Assembly (NCBI RefSeq): GCF_014526325.1
Contig: NZ_JACNMJ010000005.1
Coordinates: 1 to 64,000 of the forward strand
Direction of reading: 5' to 3'
DNA: 64,000 nucleotides
Source of the DNA: Psychroserpens algicola
GTDB taxonomy: Bacteria > Bacteroidota > Bacteroidia > Flavobacteriales > Flavobacteriaceae
Shown here: positions 1 through 8,865 of the stretch, piece after piece
Layout: each line of letters starts with the position of its first letter
Numbering within the stretch: position 1 is the first letter of the stretch
Position numbers and translations under genes: made by a program
The notes under the pieces: generated by a model
Database searches by the model: none
Seen by the model: only the letters and a program-made list of their open reading frames with translations
What the model was told of the DNA's origin: nothing

Positions 1-3000
1 CTACTTCTAATGTACCACCACACTCATCGTATGATCCGCTTAATTCTCCTGGTACAGATCCTGAAATTTCACAAACTCCAGTTCCACCATTTGTATAGCT
101 TAATGATCCTGGCTCGAATGAATTAGCCTCTTCACATGTAATCTCCATGTCTTCAACTTCTTCAAACTCAGCCATTGGTGCTGGTAATACAGTGATTGTT
201 TTCTTAGCTGTAATTGTTCTGTTACAATCATCAGTATACGTCCAATCTACTTCTAATGTACCACCACACTCATCGTATGATCCACTTAATTCTCCTGGTA
301 CTGATCCTGAAATTTCACAAACTCCAGTTCCACCATTTGTATAGCTTAATGATCCTGGCTCGAATGAATTAGCTTCTTCACATGTAATCTCCATGTTTTC
401 AACTTCTTCAAACTCAGCTGCTGGTGCTGGTAATACAGTAACTGTTTTACTTGCTGTGATTGTTCTTTGACAATCATCAATGTACGTCCAGTTTACGATA
501 ATTACTCCACCACACTCATCATAATCTGGTGTCGCTTCTCCAGGTACAGATCCTGAAATCTCACATGCTCCAGTTCCACCATTTGTATAGCTTAATGATC
601 CTGCTTCGAATGAATTAGCTTCTTCACATGTGATTTCCATGTTTTCAACTTCTTCAAACTCTGCAGCTGGCGCTGGTAATACAGTAATTGTTTTCTTAGC
701 TGTAATTGTTCTGTTACAATCATCAGTATACGTCCAATCTACTTCTAATGTACCACCACACTCATCGTATGATCCGCTTAATTCTCCTGGTACTGATCCT
801 GAAATTTCACAAACTCCAGTGCCACCATTAGTATAACTTAATGATCCTGCTTCGAATGCATTGGCTTCTTCACATGAAATGGTCATGTCTTCTACTTCTT
901 CAAACTCAGCTTGTGGTGCTGGTAATACATTAATAACCTTAGTCGCTGTGATTGTTCTCAGACAATTATCAGTGTATATCCAGCTAACAGAAATTGTTCC
1001 TCCACATTCAGTATAAATTGGAATAGCTTCTCCTTCTACTGATCCTGAAATCTCACATGCTCCAGTGCCACCATTAGTATAACTTAATGATCCTGCTTCG
1101 AATGCATTGGCTTCTTCACATGAAATGGTCATCTCTTCAACTTCTTCAAACTCAGCTTGAGGTGCTGGTAATACAGTGATTGTTTTCTTAGCTGTGATTG
1201 TTCTTTGACAATCATCAGTATACGTCCAATCTACTTCTAATGTACCACCACACTCTGTGTAAGAACCACTTAATTCTCCTGGTACTGATCCTGAAATTTC
1301 ACAAACTCCAGTTCCACCATTAGTATAGCTTAATGATCCTGGCTCGAATGAATTAGCCTCTTCACATGTAATTTCCATGTTTTCAACTTCTTCAAACTCT
1401 GCAGCTGGTGCTGGTAATACAGTGATTGTTTTCTTAGCTGTAATTGTTCTTTGACAATCATCAGTATATGTCCAATCTACTTCTAATGTACCACCACACT
1501 CATCGTATGATCCACTTAATTCTCCTGGTACTGATCCTGAAATTTCACAAACTCCAGTTCCACCATTAGTATAGCTTAATGATCCTGCTTCGAATGAATT
1601 AGCCTCTTCACATGTAATCTCCATGTTTTCAACTTCTTCAAACTCTGCAGCTGGTGCTGGTAATACAGTAATTGTTTTCTTAGCTGTAATTGTTCTTTGA
1701 CAATCATCAGTATACGTCCAATCTACTTCTAATGTACCACCACACTCATCGTATGATCCGCTTAATTCTCCTGGTACTGAACCTGAAATTTCACAAACTC
1801 CAGTTCCGCCATTTGTATAGCTTAATGATCCTGGCTCGAATGAATTAGCCTCTTCACATGTAATCTCCATGTTTTCAACTTCTTCAAATTCTGCCATTGG
1901 TGCTGGTAATACAGTAACTGTTTTACTTGCTGTGATTGTTCTTTGACAATCATCAGTGTACGTCCAGTTTACGATAATTACTCCACCACACTCATCATAA
2001 TCTGGTGTCGCTTCTCCTGGTACAGATCCTGAAATCTCACATGCTCCAGTTCCACCATTTGTATAGCTTAATGATCCAGCTTCGAATGAATTAGCTTCTT
2101 CACATGTAATTTCCATGTTTTCAACTTCTTCAAACTCTGCAGCTGGTGCTGGTAATACAGTGATTGTTTTCTTAGCTGTAATTGTTCTATTACAATCATC
2201 AGTGTATGTCCAATCTACTTCTAATGTACCACCACACTCATCGTATGATCCACTTAATTCTCCTGGTACTGATCCTGAAATTTCACAAACTCCAGTTCCA
2301 CCATTTGTATAACTTAATGATCCTGCTTCGAATGCGTTAGCTTCTTCACATGTAATCTCCATGTTTTCAACTTCTTCAAACTCAGCTGCTGGTGCTGGTA
2401 ATACAGTAACTGTTTTACTTGCTGTGATTGTTCTTTGACAATCATCAGTATACGTCCAGTTTACGATAATTACTCCACCACACTCATCATAATCTGGTGT
2501 CGCTTCTCCTGGTACAGATCCTGAAATCTCACATGCTCCAGTTCCACCATTTGTATAGCTTAATGATCCTGCTTCGAATGAATTAGCTTCTTCACATGTG
2601 ATTTCCATGTTTTCAACTTCTTCAAACTCTGCAGCTGGCGCTGGTAATACAGTAATTGTTTTCTTAGCTGTAATTGTTCTGTTACAATCATCAGTATACG
2701 TCCAATCTACTTCTAATGTACCACCACACTCATCGTATGATCCGCTTAATTCTCCTGGTACTGATCCTGAAATTTCACAAACTCCAGTTCCGCCATTTGT
2801 ATAGCTTAATGACCCTGGCTCGAATGAATTAGCCTCTTCACATGTAATTTCCATGTTTTCAACTTCTTCGAACTCTGCAGCTGGTGCTGGATTAACTTTA
2901 ATTTGTTGTCTTTCAGTAATTGTTCTGTTACAATCATCTGTATACGTCCAATCAACAAACAGTAAACCTCCACATTCAGAGTACTGTCCACTTAATTCTC

Positions 3001-6000
3001 CTTGAACAGATCCTGAAATCTCACATGCTCCAGTTCCTCCATTTGTATAGCTTAATGATCCTGCTTCAAATGAATTGGCCTCTTCACATGTAATTGTGAT
3101 GTTATCAACTGATTCAAATTCTGCAGCTGGTGCTGGTAATACAGTGATTGTTTTCTTAGCTGTGATTGTTCTTTGACAATCATCAGTGTACGTCCAATCT
3201 ACTTCTAATGTACCACCACACTCATCGTATGATCCGCTTAATTCTCCTGGTACTAATCCTGAAATTTCACAAACTCCAGTTCCACCATTTGTATAGCTTA
3301 ATGATCCTGGCTCGAATGAATTAGCTTCTTCACATGTAATCTCCATGTTTTCAACTTCTTCAAATTCTGCAGCTGGTGCTGGTAATACAGTAACTGTTTT
3401 ACTTGCTGTGATTGTTCTTTGACAATCATCAGTATACGTCCAGTTTACTTCTAATGTACCACCACACTCATCGTATGATCCGCTTAATTCTCCTGGTACT
3501 GATCCTGAAATTTCACAAACTCCAGTTCCACCATTAGTATAGCTTAATGATCCTGCTTCGAATGAATTAGCCTCTTCACATGTAATCTCCATGTTTTCAA
3601 CTTCTTCAAATTCTGCAGCTGGTGCTGGCAATACAGTGATTGTTTTCTTAGCTGTAATTGTTCTTTGACAATCATCAGTGTAAGTCCAATCTACTTCTAA
3701 TGTACCACCACACTCATCGTATGATCCGCTTAATTCTCCTGGTACTGATCCTGAAATTTCACAAACTCCAGTTCCACCATTTGTATAGCTTAATGATCCT
3801 GCTTCGAATGCGTTAGCTTCTTCACATGTAATCTCCATGTTTTCAACCTCTTCGAACTCTGCAGCTGGTGCTGGTAATACAGTAACTGTTTTACTTGCTG
3901 TGATTGTTCTTTGACAATCGTCAGTGTACGTCCAGTTTACGATAATTACTCCACCACACTCATCATAATCTGGTGTAGCTTCTCCTGATACAGATCCTGA
4001 TATCTCACATGCTCCAGTTCCACCATTAGTATAGCTTAATGATCCTGCTTCGAATGAATTAGCTTCTTCACATGTAATCTCCATGTTTTCAACTTCTTCA
4101 AACTCTGCTGCTGGTGCTGGTAATACAGTGATTGTTTTCTTAGCTGTAATTGTTCTTTCACAATCATCAGTATACGTCCAATCAACAAATAATGTACCTC
4201 CACACTCTGTGTAAGAACCACTTAATTCTCCTGGTACTGACCCTGAAATTTCACATGCTCCAGTTCCGCCATTTGTATAGCTTAATGATCCTGCTTCGAA
4301 TGAATTAGCTTCTTCACATGTAATCTCCATGTTTTCAACTTCTTCGAACTCTGCTACTGGTGCTGGTAATACAGTAATCATCACATTTGCTGTAATTGTT
4401 CTTTGACAATCATCAGTATATGTCCAGTTTATTTCTAATGTACCACCACACTCATCGTATGATCCACTTAATTCTCCTGGTACTGATCCTGAAATTTCAC
4501 AAACTCCAGTTCCGCCATTAGTATATGTTAATGGTCCTGCCTGAATTAATCCTGCTTGCTCACATGTAACCTCTATGTCTTCAACTTCATCAAATTCAGC
4601 CATTGGTGCTGGCAATACAGTGATTGTTTTCTTAGCTGTAATCGTTCTTTGACAATCATCAGTATACGTCCAATCTACTTCTAATGTACCACCACACTCA
4701 TCGTATGATCCGCTTAATTCTCCTGGTACAGATCCTGAAATTTCACAAACTCCAGTTCCACCATTTGTATAGCTTAATGATCCTGGCTCGAATGAATTAG
4801 CTTCTTCACATGTAATTTCCATGTTTTCAACTTCTTCAAATTCAGCCATTGGTGCTGGTAATACAGTGATTGTTTTCTTAGCTGTAATTGTTCTTTGACA
4901 ATCATCAGTGTACGTCCAATCTACTTCTAATGTACCGCCACACTCATCGTATGATCCACTTAATTCTCCTGGTACAGATCCTGAAATCTCACATGCTCCA
5001 GTTCCTCCATTTGTATAGCTTAATGATCCTGGCTCGAATGCGTTAGCCTCTTCACATGTGATTTCCATGTTTTCAACTTCTTCAAATTCTGCAGCTGGTG
5101 CTGGTAATACAGTGATTGTTTTCTTAGCTGTAATTGTTCTTTCACAATCATCAGTATACGTCCAATCTACTTCTAATGTACCACCACACTCATCGTATGA
5201 TCCGCTTAATTCTCCTGGTACTGATCCTGAAATTTCACATGCTCCAGTTAAGCCATTTGTATAACTTAATAATCCTGGCTCGAATGCGTTAGCCTCTTCA
5301 CATGTAATTTCCATGTTTTCAACTTCTTCAAACTCAGCTGCTGGTGCAGGCTCAACATTAATAGTCTTTCTAGCAGTGATCGTTCTGTTACAATCATCAG
5401 TATAAGTCCAGTCTACATATAAAGTACCACCACACTCATCGTATGATCCACTTAATTCTCCTGGTACTGATCCTGAAATCTCACATGCTCCAGTTCCGCC
5501 ATTTGTATAGCTTAATGGATTTACTTCATATTGACTTGCTAATTCACAAGCAATAGAAATATCTTGAACATCGCTAAACTCAGCCATTGGTGCTGGTAAT
5601 ACAGTGATTGTTTTCTTAGCTGTAATTGTTCTTTGACAATCATCAGTATACGTCCAATCTACAAATAAAGTACCACCACACTCATCGTATGATCCACTTA
5701 ATTCTCCTGGTACTGATCCTGAAATTTCACAAACTCCAGTTCCTCCATTTGTATAGCTTAATGATCCTGGCTCGAATGAATTAGCTTCTTCACATGTAAT
5801 TTCCATGTTTTCAACTTCTTCGAATTCTGCAGCTGGTGCTGGTAATACAGTAATTGTTTTACTTGCTGTGATTGTTCTGTTACAATCATCAGTGTACGTC
5901 CAGTTTACTTCTAATGTACCACCACACTCATCGTATGATCCGCTTAATTCTCCTGGTACTGATCCTGAAATTTCACAAACTCCAGTTCCACCATTTGTAT

Positions 6001-7072
6001 AGCTTAATGATCCTGCTTCAATTGATGCCGCTTCTTCACATGAAACTTCCATGTTTTCAACTTCTTCAAACTCTGCAGCTGGTGCTGGTAATACAGTGAT
6101 TGTTTTCTTAGCTGTAATTGTTCTTTGACAATCATCAGTATATGTCCAATCTACTTCTAATGTACCACCACACTCATCGTATGATCCACTTAATTCTCCT
6201 GGTACTGATCCTGAAATTTCACAAACTCCAGTTCCGCCATTAGTATAGCTTAATGATCCTGGCTCGAATGAATTAGCCTCTTCACATGTAATTTCCATGT
6301 TTTCAACTTCTTCAAACTCTGCAGCTGGTGCTGGTAATACAGTAACTGTTTTACTTGCTGTGATTGTTCTTTGACAATCATCAGTATACGTCCAGTTTAC
6401 TTCTAATGTACCACCACACTCATCGTATGATCCACTTAATTCTCCTGGTACAGATCCTGAAATTTCACAAATTCCAGTTCCTCCATTTGTATAGCTTAAT
6501 GATCCAGCTTCGAATGCGTTAGCTTCTTCACATGTAATTTCCATGTTTTCAACTTCTTCAAATTCTGCAGCTGGTGCTGGCAATACAGTGATTGTTTTCT
6601 TAGCTGTAATTGTTCTTTGACAATCATCAGTATACGTCCAATCTATTTCTAATGTACCACCACACTCATCGTATGATCCGCTTAATTCTCCTGGTACAGA
6701 TCCTGAAATTTCACAAACTCCAGTTCCGCCATTAGTATAACTTAATGATCCTGGCTCGAATGCGTTAGCTTCTTCACATGTGATTTCCATGTTTTCAACT
6801 TCTTCGAACTCTGCAGCTGGTGCTGGTAAAACAGTAATCGTTTTCTTAGCTGTGATTGTTCTATCACAATCATCAGTGTAAGACCAATCTATTTCTAATG
6901 TTCCTCCGCACTCAGTATAAGAACCACTTAATTGTCCTTCAACTTGACCTTCAATTAAACATCCTTCACCACCATTATTACTATATGATAATAAACCTGC
7001 TTCGATTGAAGCCGCTTCTTCACATGAAACTGTCATGTTTTCAACTTCTTCAAACTCAGCCATAGGCGCTGG
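1..7072 (-). repeat. tandem array of 246-bp (82-residue) units, about 28.75 copies in window
   Basis: The landmark that reads as plus-strand ATG in the repeated catgttttcaacttcttc motif falls at 147, 393, 639 and so on up to 7035. The first and last differ by 6888 bp, exactly 28 x 246, so there is no net length change. Each unit begins PAPxAEFEEVENM and contains cysteines at unit positions 17 (TCEEA), 38, 55 (DECGG) and 69 (DDC). Units are near-identical at the DNA level. They differ mainly in the residue after DDC (N, Q, E or D), in a GELSGSYDECGGTLEVDW versus GEATPDYDECGGVIIVNW stretch, and in the linker. The array continues past the left edge. Confidence 0.95.
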
Positions 7073-8491
7073 GTCTACGTTAATTACGAAAGGTCCAGCA
7101 CTTAATGGACGATCACAAGAATCAGTTCCTTCATAATTTACTACAATAGTACCTCCACACTCTGTAAACTGATAGTCAACATCAGCAACAATACTTCCTG
7201 ATACAGAACAAGCTCCTTGAGCTACTCCATTTGAATATGTTGCATCAGCAGCAGTATAATATCCAGCTTCTACACAAGATAAACTTTCCGGAAATTCTGG
7301 TGTAGTTACTATAGCTTCTGGCGTAGGTAATACTGTGATAGTTTGAGTTTCAGAATCACTATGTCCACAATCATCTTGAACAGCGTAAGTTCTTATAATA
7401 ACTCCACCAACACAAGGATCCAATTGAGTAGGATTGTCAGTAACAGTAATTTCTAATTTATCTGTACAGTTATCTGTTGCAGTAACGTTCTTAAAATCTG
7501 GTTCAGGAACTAAATCTGCACAATCAACAGTGATATCAGCTGGAACACCTGCTAAAACAGGAGCTTCACTATCTCCACCATTATAAGATATTACGATTGG
7601 TTCAGCATAGTTATCACAATCATCTTTAATTGTATAAGTATATTGAGCCATCCATTTGCAATCGCTTCCTTTTGAATATTCTTCTTTTGTAACTATTACG
7701 CTTCCGCAGTTATCCTCAAACATTGCAGCGATATCTTCTACAGTTGGTCCCTGAGACTTATCAGAAAAACATAGGTTTAAACCTGTTTCTCCTGTTGGTA
7801 ATTGCATATCTTTATTAAAGACAGGCGCTTCGCTATCTCCACCACTATAAGTGATATCTAAATCAGCAGCCATGTTTCCACAAGCATCACTAATTGTATA
7901 CTTATAAGTCACTGTCCAGTTACAATCGTTACCTTCTGGTGATCCAGATTTAGTAACAAAAACATCACTACAATTGTCTAAATACAATGCACTGATATCT
8001 GAAATAGACGGTCCTTCTGGAATCGCACTATAACATAGATTTAATTCACTACCACCTGTAGGCAGTTCGGCACCATCATTTAATTGAGGTGCTGTTAAAT
8101 CTCCTCCAGTGTAAACAATTTTGATTTGCTCTTCGAAAGGACCACACTTAACATCGTAAGTGTATTCCACTCTCCAATCACAATCGTTTCCAGTAATGTG
8201 AGGTGTTTTGATTACCTCTGCCGGAATTCCGTCACATTGGTTTAAATAAAGATTTGCCACATCAGACTCACTTGGGCCTGGAGGCGCGTCTGCTAAGCAT
8301 CGGTTGAAGAATGTACTTCGAGCCGACTGCTGTGCGAACACTGAAACTGTACTAAACGCGAAAAGCATGATAAAGACAAATGCCTTCATGCTTTTAGTTT
8401 GTTTAGTCATAAGATCAATGCTACAACACGATAAGTTCGTGATAGATTGCCAGATTTTGGCGCGTCTACCACTTCGAGTAAAATTGCTCAT
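1..8491 (-). CDS. giant repetitive secreted surface protein (adhesin-like), 5' part; C-terminus beyond left edge
   Basis: An uninterrupted minus-strand frame runs off the left edge, giving about 2830 residues. The chosen ATG gives a long charged leader (starting MSNFTRSGRRAKIW) before a hydrophobic segment ending in SVFAQQ, with likely cleavage near residue 53. In-frame ATGs at 8410 and 8389 (MKAFVF) would give a normal-length signal peptide. Residues 56-131, 132-220 and 221-308 are three related modules with NDCxW and ApVxxxxxxLPTG-like motifs. Residues 309-389 resemble a HYR domain (EAPVLAGVPADITVDC). Residues 391-473 are a diverged unit, and from residue 474 the 82-residue repeats begin. 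Such proteins in Flavobacteriaceae usually end in a T9SS sorting or gliding-motility-associated domain, but that end is not in view. A role in surface adhesion is inferred from architecture only. Confidence 0.9.
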   Translation of the reverse strand, partial: MSNFTRSGRRAKIWQSITNLSCCSIDLMTKQTKSMKAFVFIMLFAFSTVSVFAQQSARSTFFNRCLADAPPGPSESDVANLYLNQCDGIPAEVIKTPHITGNDCDWRVEYTYDVKCGPFEEQIKIVYTGGDLTAPQLNDGAELPTGGSELNLCYSAIPEGPSISDISALYLDNCSDVFVTKSGSPEGNDCNWTVTYKYTISDACGNMAADLDITYSGGDSEAPVFNKDMQLPTGETGLNLCFSDKSQGPTVEDIAAMFEDNCGSVIVTKEEYSKGSDCKWMAQYTYTIKDDCDNYAEPIVISYNGGDSEAPVLAGVPADITVDCADLVPEPDFKNVTATDNCTDKLEITVTDNPTQLDPCVGGVIIRTYAVQDDCGHSDSETQTITVLPTPEAIVTTPEFPESLSCVEAGYYTAADATYSNGVAQGACSVSGSIVADVDYQFTECGGTIVVNYEGTDSCDRPLSAGPFVINVDPAPMAEFEEVENMTVSCEEAASIEAGLLSYSNNGGEGCLIEGQVEGQLSGSYTECGGTLEIDWSYTDDCDRTITAKKTITVLPAPAAEFEEVENMEITCEEANAFEPGSLSYTNGGTGVCEISGSVPGELSGSYDECGGTLEIDWTYTDDCQRTITAKKTITVLPAPAAEFEEVENMEITCEEANAFEAGSLSYTNGGTGICEISGSVPGELSGSYDECGGTLEVNWTYTDDCQRTITASKTVTVLPAPAAEFEEVENMEITCEEANSFEPGSLSYTNGGTGVCEISGSVPGELSGSYDECGGTLEVDWTYTDDCQRTITAKKTITVLPAPAAEFEEVENMEVSCEEAASIEAGSLSYTNGGTGVCEISGSVPGELSGSYDECGGTLEVNWTYTDDCNRTITASKTITVLPAPAAEFEEVENMEITCEEANSFEPGSLSYTNGGTGVCEISGSVPGELSGSYDECGGTLFVDWTYTDDCQRTITAKKTITVLPAPMAEFSDVQDISIACELASQYEVNPLSYTNGGTGACEISGSVPGELSGSYDECGGTLYVDWTYTDDCNRTITARKTINVEPAPAAEFEEVENMEITCEEANAFEPGLLSYTNGLTGACEISGSVPGELSGSYDECGGTLEVDWTYTDDCERTITAKKTITVLPAPAAEFEEVENMEITCEEANAFEPGSLSYTNGGTGACEISGSVPGELSGSYDECGGTLEVDWTYTDDCQRTITAKKTITVLPAPMAEFEEVENMEITCEEANSFEPGSLSYTNGGTGVCEISGSVPGELSGSYDECGGTLEVDWTYTDDCQRTITAKKTITVLPAPMAEFDEVEDIEVTCEQAGLIQAGPLTYTNGGTGVCEISGSVPGELSGSYDECGGTLEINWTYTDDCQRTITANVMITVLPAPVAEFEEVENMEITCEEANSFEAGSLSYTNGGTGACEISGSVPGELSGSYTECGGTLFVDWTYTDDCERTITAKKTITVLPAPAAEFEEVENMEITCEEANSFEAGSLSYTNGGTGACEISGSVSGEATPDYDECGGVIIVNWTYTDDCQRTITASKTVTVLPAPAAEFEEVENMEITCEEANAFEAGSLSYTNGGTGVCEISGSVPGELSGSYDECGGTLEVDWTYTDDCQRTITAKKTITVLPAPAAEFEEVENMEITCEEANSFEAGSLSYTNGGTGVCEISGSVPGELSGSYDECGGTLEVNWTYTDDCQRTITASKTVTVLPAPAAEFEEVENMEITCEEANSFEPGSLSYTNGGTGVCEISGLVPGELSGSYDECGGTLEVDWTYTDDCQRTITAKKTITVLPAPAAEFESVDNITITCEEANSFEAGSLSYTNGGTGACEISGSVQGELSGQYSECGGLLFVDWTYTDDCNRTITERQQIKVNPAPAAEFEEVENMEITCEEANSFEPGSLSYTNGGTGVCEISGSVPGELSGSYDECGGTLEVDWTYTDDCNRTITAKKTITVLPAPAAEFEEVENMEITCEEANSFEAGSLSYTNGGTGACEISGSVPGEATPDYDECGGVIIVNWTYTDDCQRTITASKTVTVLPAPAAEFEEVENMEITCEEANAFEAGSLSYTNGGTGVCEISGSVPGELSGSYDECGGTLEVDWTYTDDCNRTITAKKTITVLPAPAAEFEEVENMEITCEEANSFEAGSLSYTNGGTGACEISGSVPGEATPDYDECGGVIIVNWTYTDDCQRTITASKTVTVLPAPMAEFEEVENMEITCEEANSFEPGSLSYTNGGTGVCEISGSVPGELSGSYDECGGTLEVDWTYTDDCQRTITAKKTITVLPAPAAEFEEVENMEITCEEANSFEAGSLSYTNGGTGVCEISGSVPGELSGSYDECGGTLEVDWTYTDDCQRTITAKKTITVLPAPAAEFEEVENMEITCEEANSFEPGSLSYTNGGTGVCEISGSVPGELSGSYTECGGTLEVDWTYTDDCQRTITAKKTITVLPAPQAEFEEVEEMTISCEEANAFEAGSLSYTNGGTGACEISGSVEGEAIPIYTECGGTISVSWIYTDNCLRTITATKVINVLPAPQAEFEEVEDMTISCEEANAFEAGSLSYTNGGTGVCEISGSVPGELSGSYDECGGTLEVDWTYTDDCNRTITAKKTITVLPAPAAEFEEVENMEITCEEANSFEAGSLSYTNGGTGACEISGSVPGEATPDYDECGGVIIVNWTYIDDCQRTITASKTVTVLPAPAAEFEEVENMEITCEEANSFEPGSLSYTNGGTGVCEISGSVPGELSGSYDECGGTLEVDWTYTDDCNRTITAKKTITVLPAPMAEFEEVEDMEITCEEANSFEPGSLSYTNGGTGVCEISGSVPGELSGSYDECGGTLEV

Positions 8492-8865
8492 AAACATAAC
8501 ATTTTGGTTTTAAATTAAAATTATCTTAACATTTATATTGACAATACACGTATTGTCAGCAAAGCGTAAATACTAGACTTACGATTAAGCTTCAAAACAA
8601 ATATGATGGACTGCTTATGCAGAACATCAAACTAGAATGAAAAAATCATTCTAATACTAATAAATGCTAATAATCAATTGTTGTGCTATTAAACAATTTT
8701 AAGGTAAGAACAGTAAATTAAGTGGCTATTAATTAACTTACCGTTAGGCTAAAAATGAATAGAATTCACCTTAACTTACTTTCAAAAGTATATTATAAAA
8801 TACTGACTGCCAAATAAATTTATTCTTTTTTTATATAATAAACAGTTGAACATTTTTTTTTGCAT
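8492..8865. other. intergenic region upstream of the giant surface protein and downstream of hutH
   Basis: These 374 bp hold no convincing gene. They contain the 5' flank of the surface-protein gene, with an inverted repeat at 8539-8558. No exact TAnnTTTG element was found on the minus strand; a one-mismatch version lies near 8600. A GGTAAG/CTTACC pair near 8703 and 8740 could form a weak hairpin. No clear rho-independent terminator for hutH was seen, only A/T runs near 8825-8865. Confidence 0.6.
8539..8558. promoter_or_regulatory. 20-bp inverted repeat upstream of the surface-protein gene
   Basis: TGACAATA and TATTGTCA form perfect 8-bp arms around the 4-nt centre CACG, 48 bp before the ATG at 8491. 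The symmetry suits a dimeric regulator site. It could equally be a short stem-loop in the 5' UTR. No regulator gene lies nearby. Confidence 0.45.

Noticed and set aside
147-7065. Many plus-strand ORFs of 60-76 codons recurring at multiples of 246 bp (start MFSTSSNSAAGAG)
   Set aside because: They are antisense shadows of the repeat units in the giant minus-strand gene; their periodicity and near-identity follow from the array.
1-7072. Regular repeats considered as a CRISPR array
   Set aside because: Period is 246 bp, the whole unit is conserved and it is a coding frame; there are no short repeats with unique spacers.
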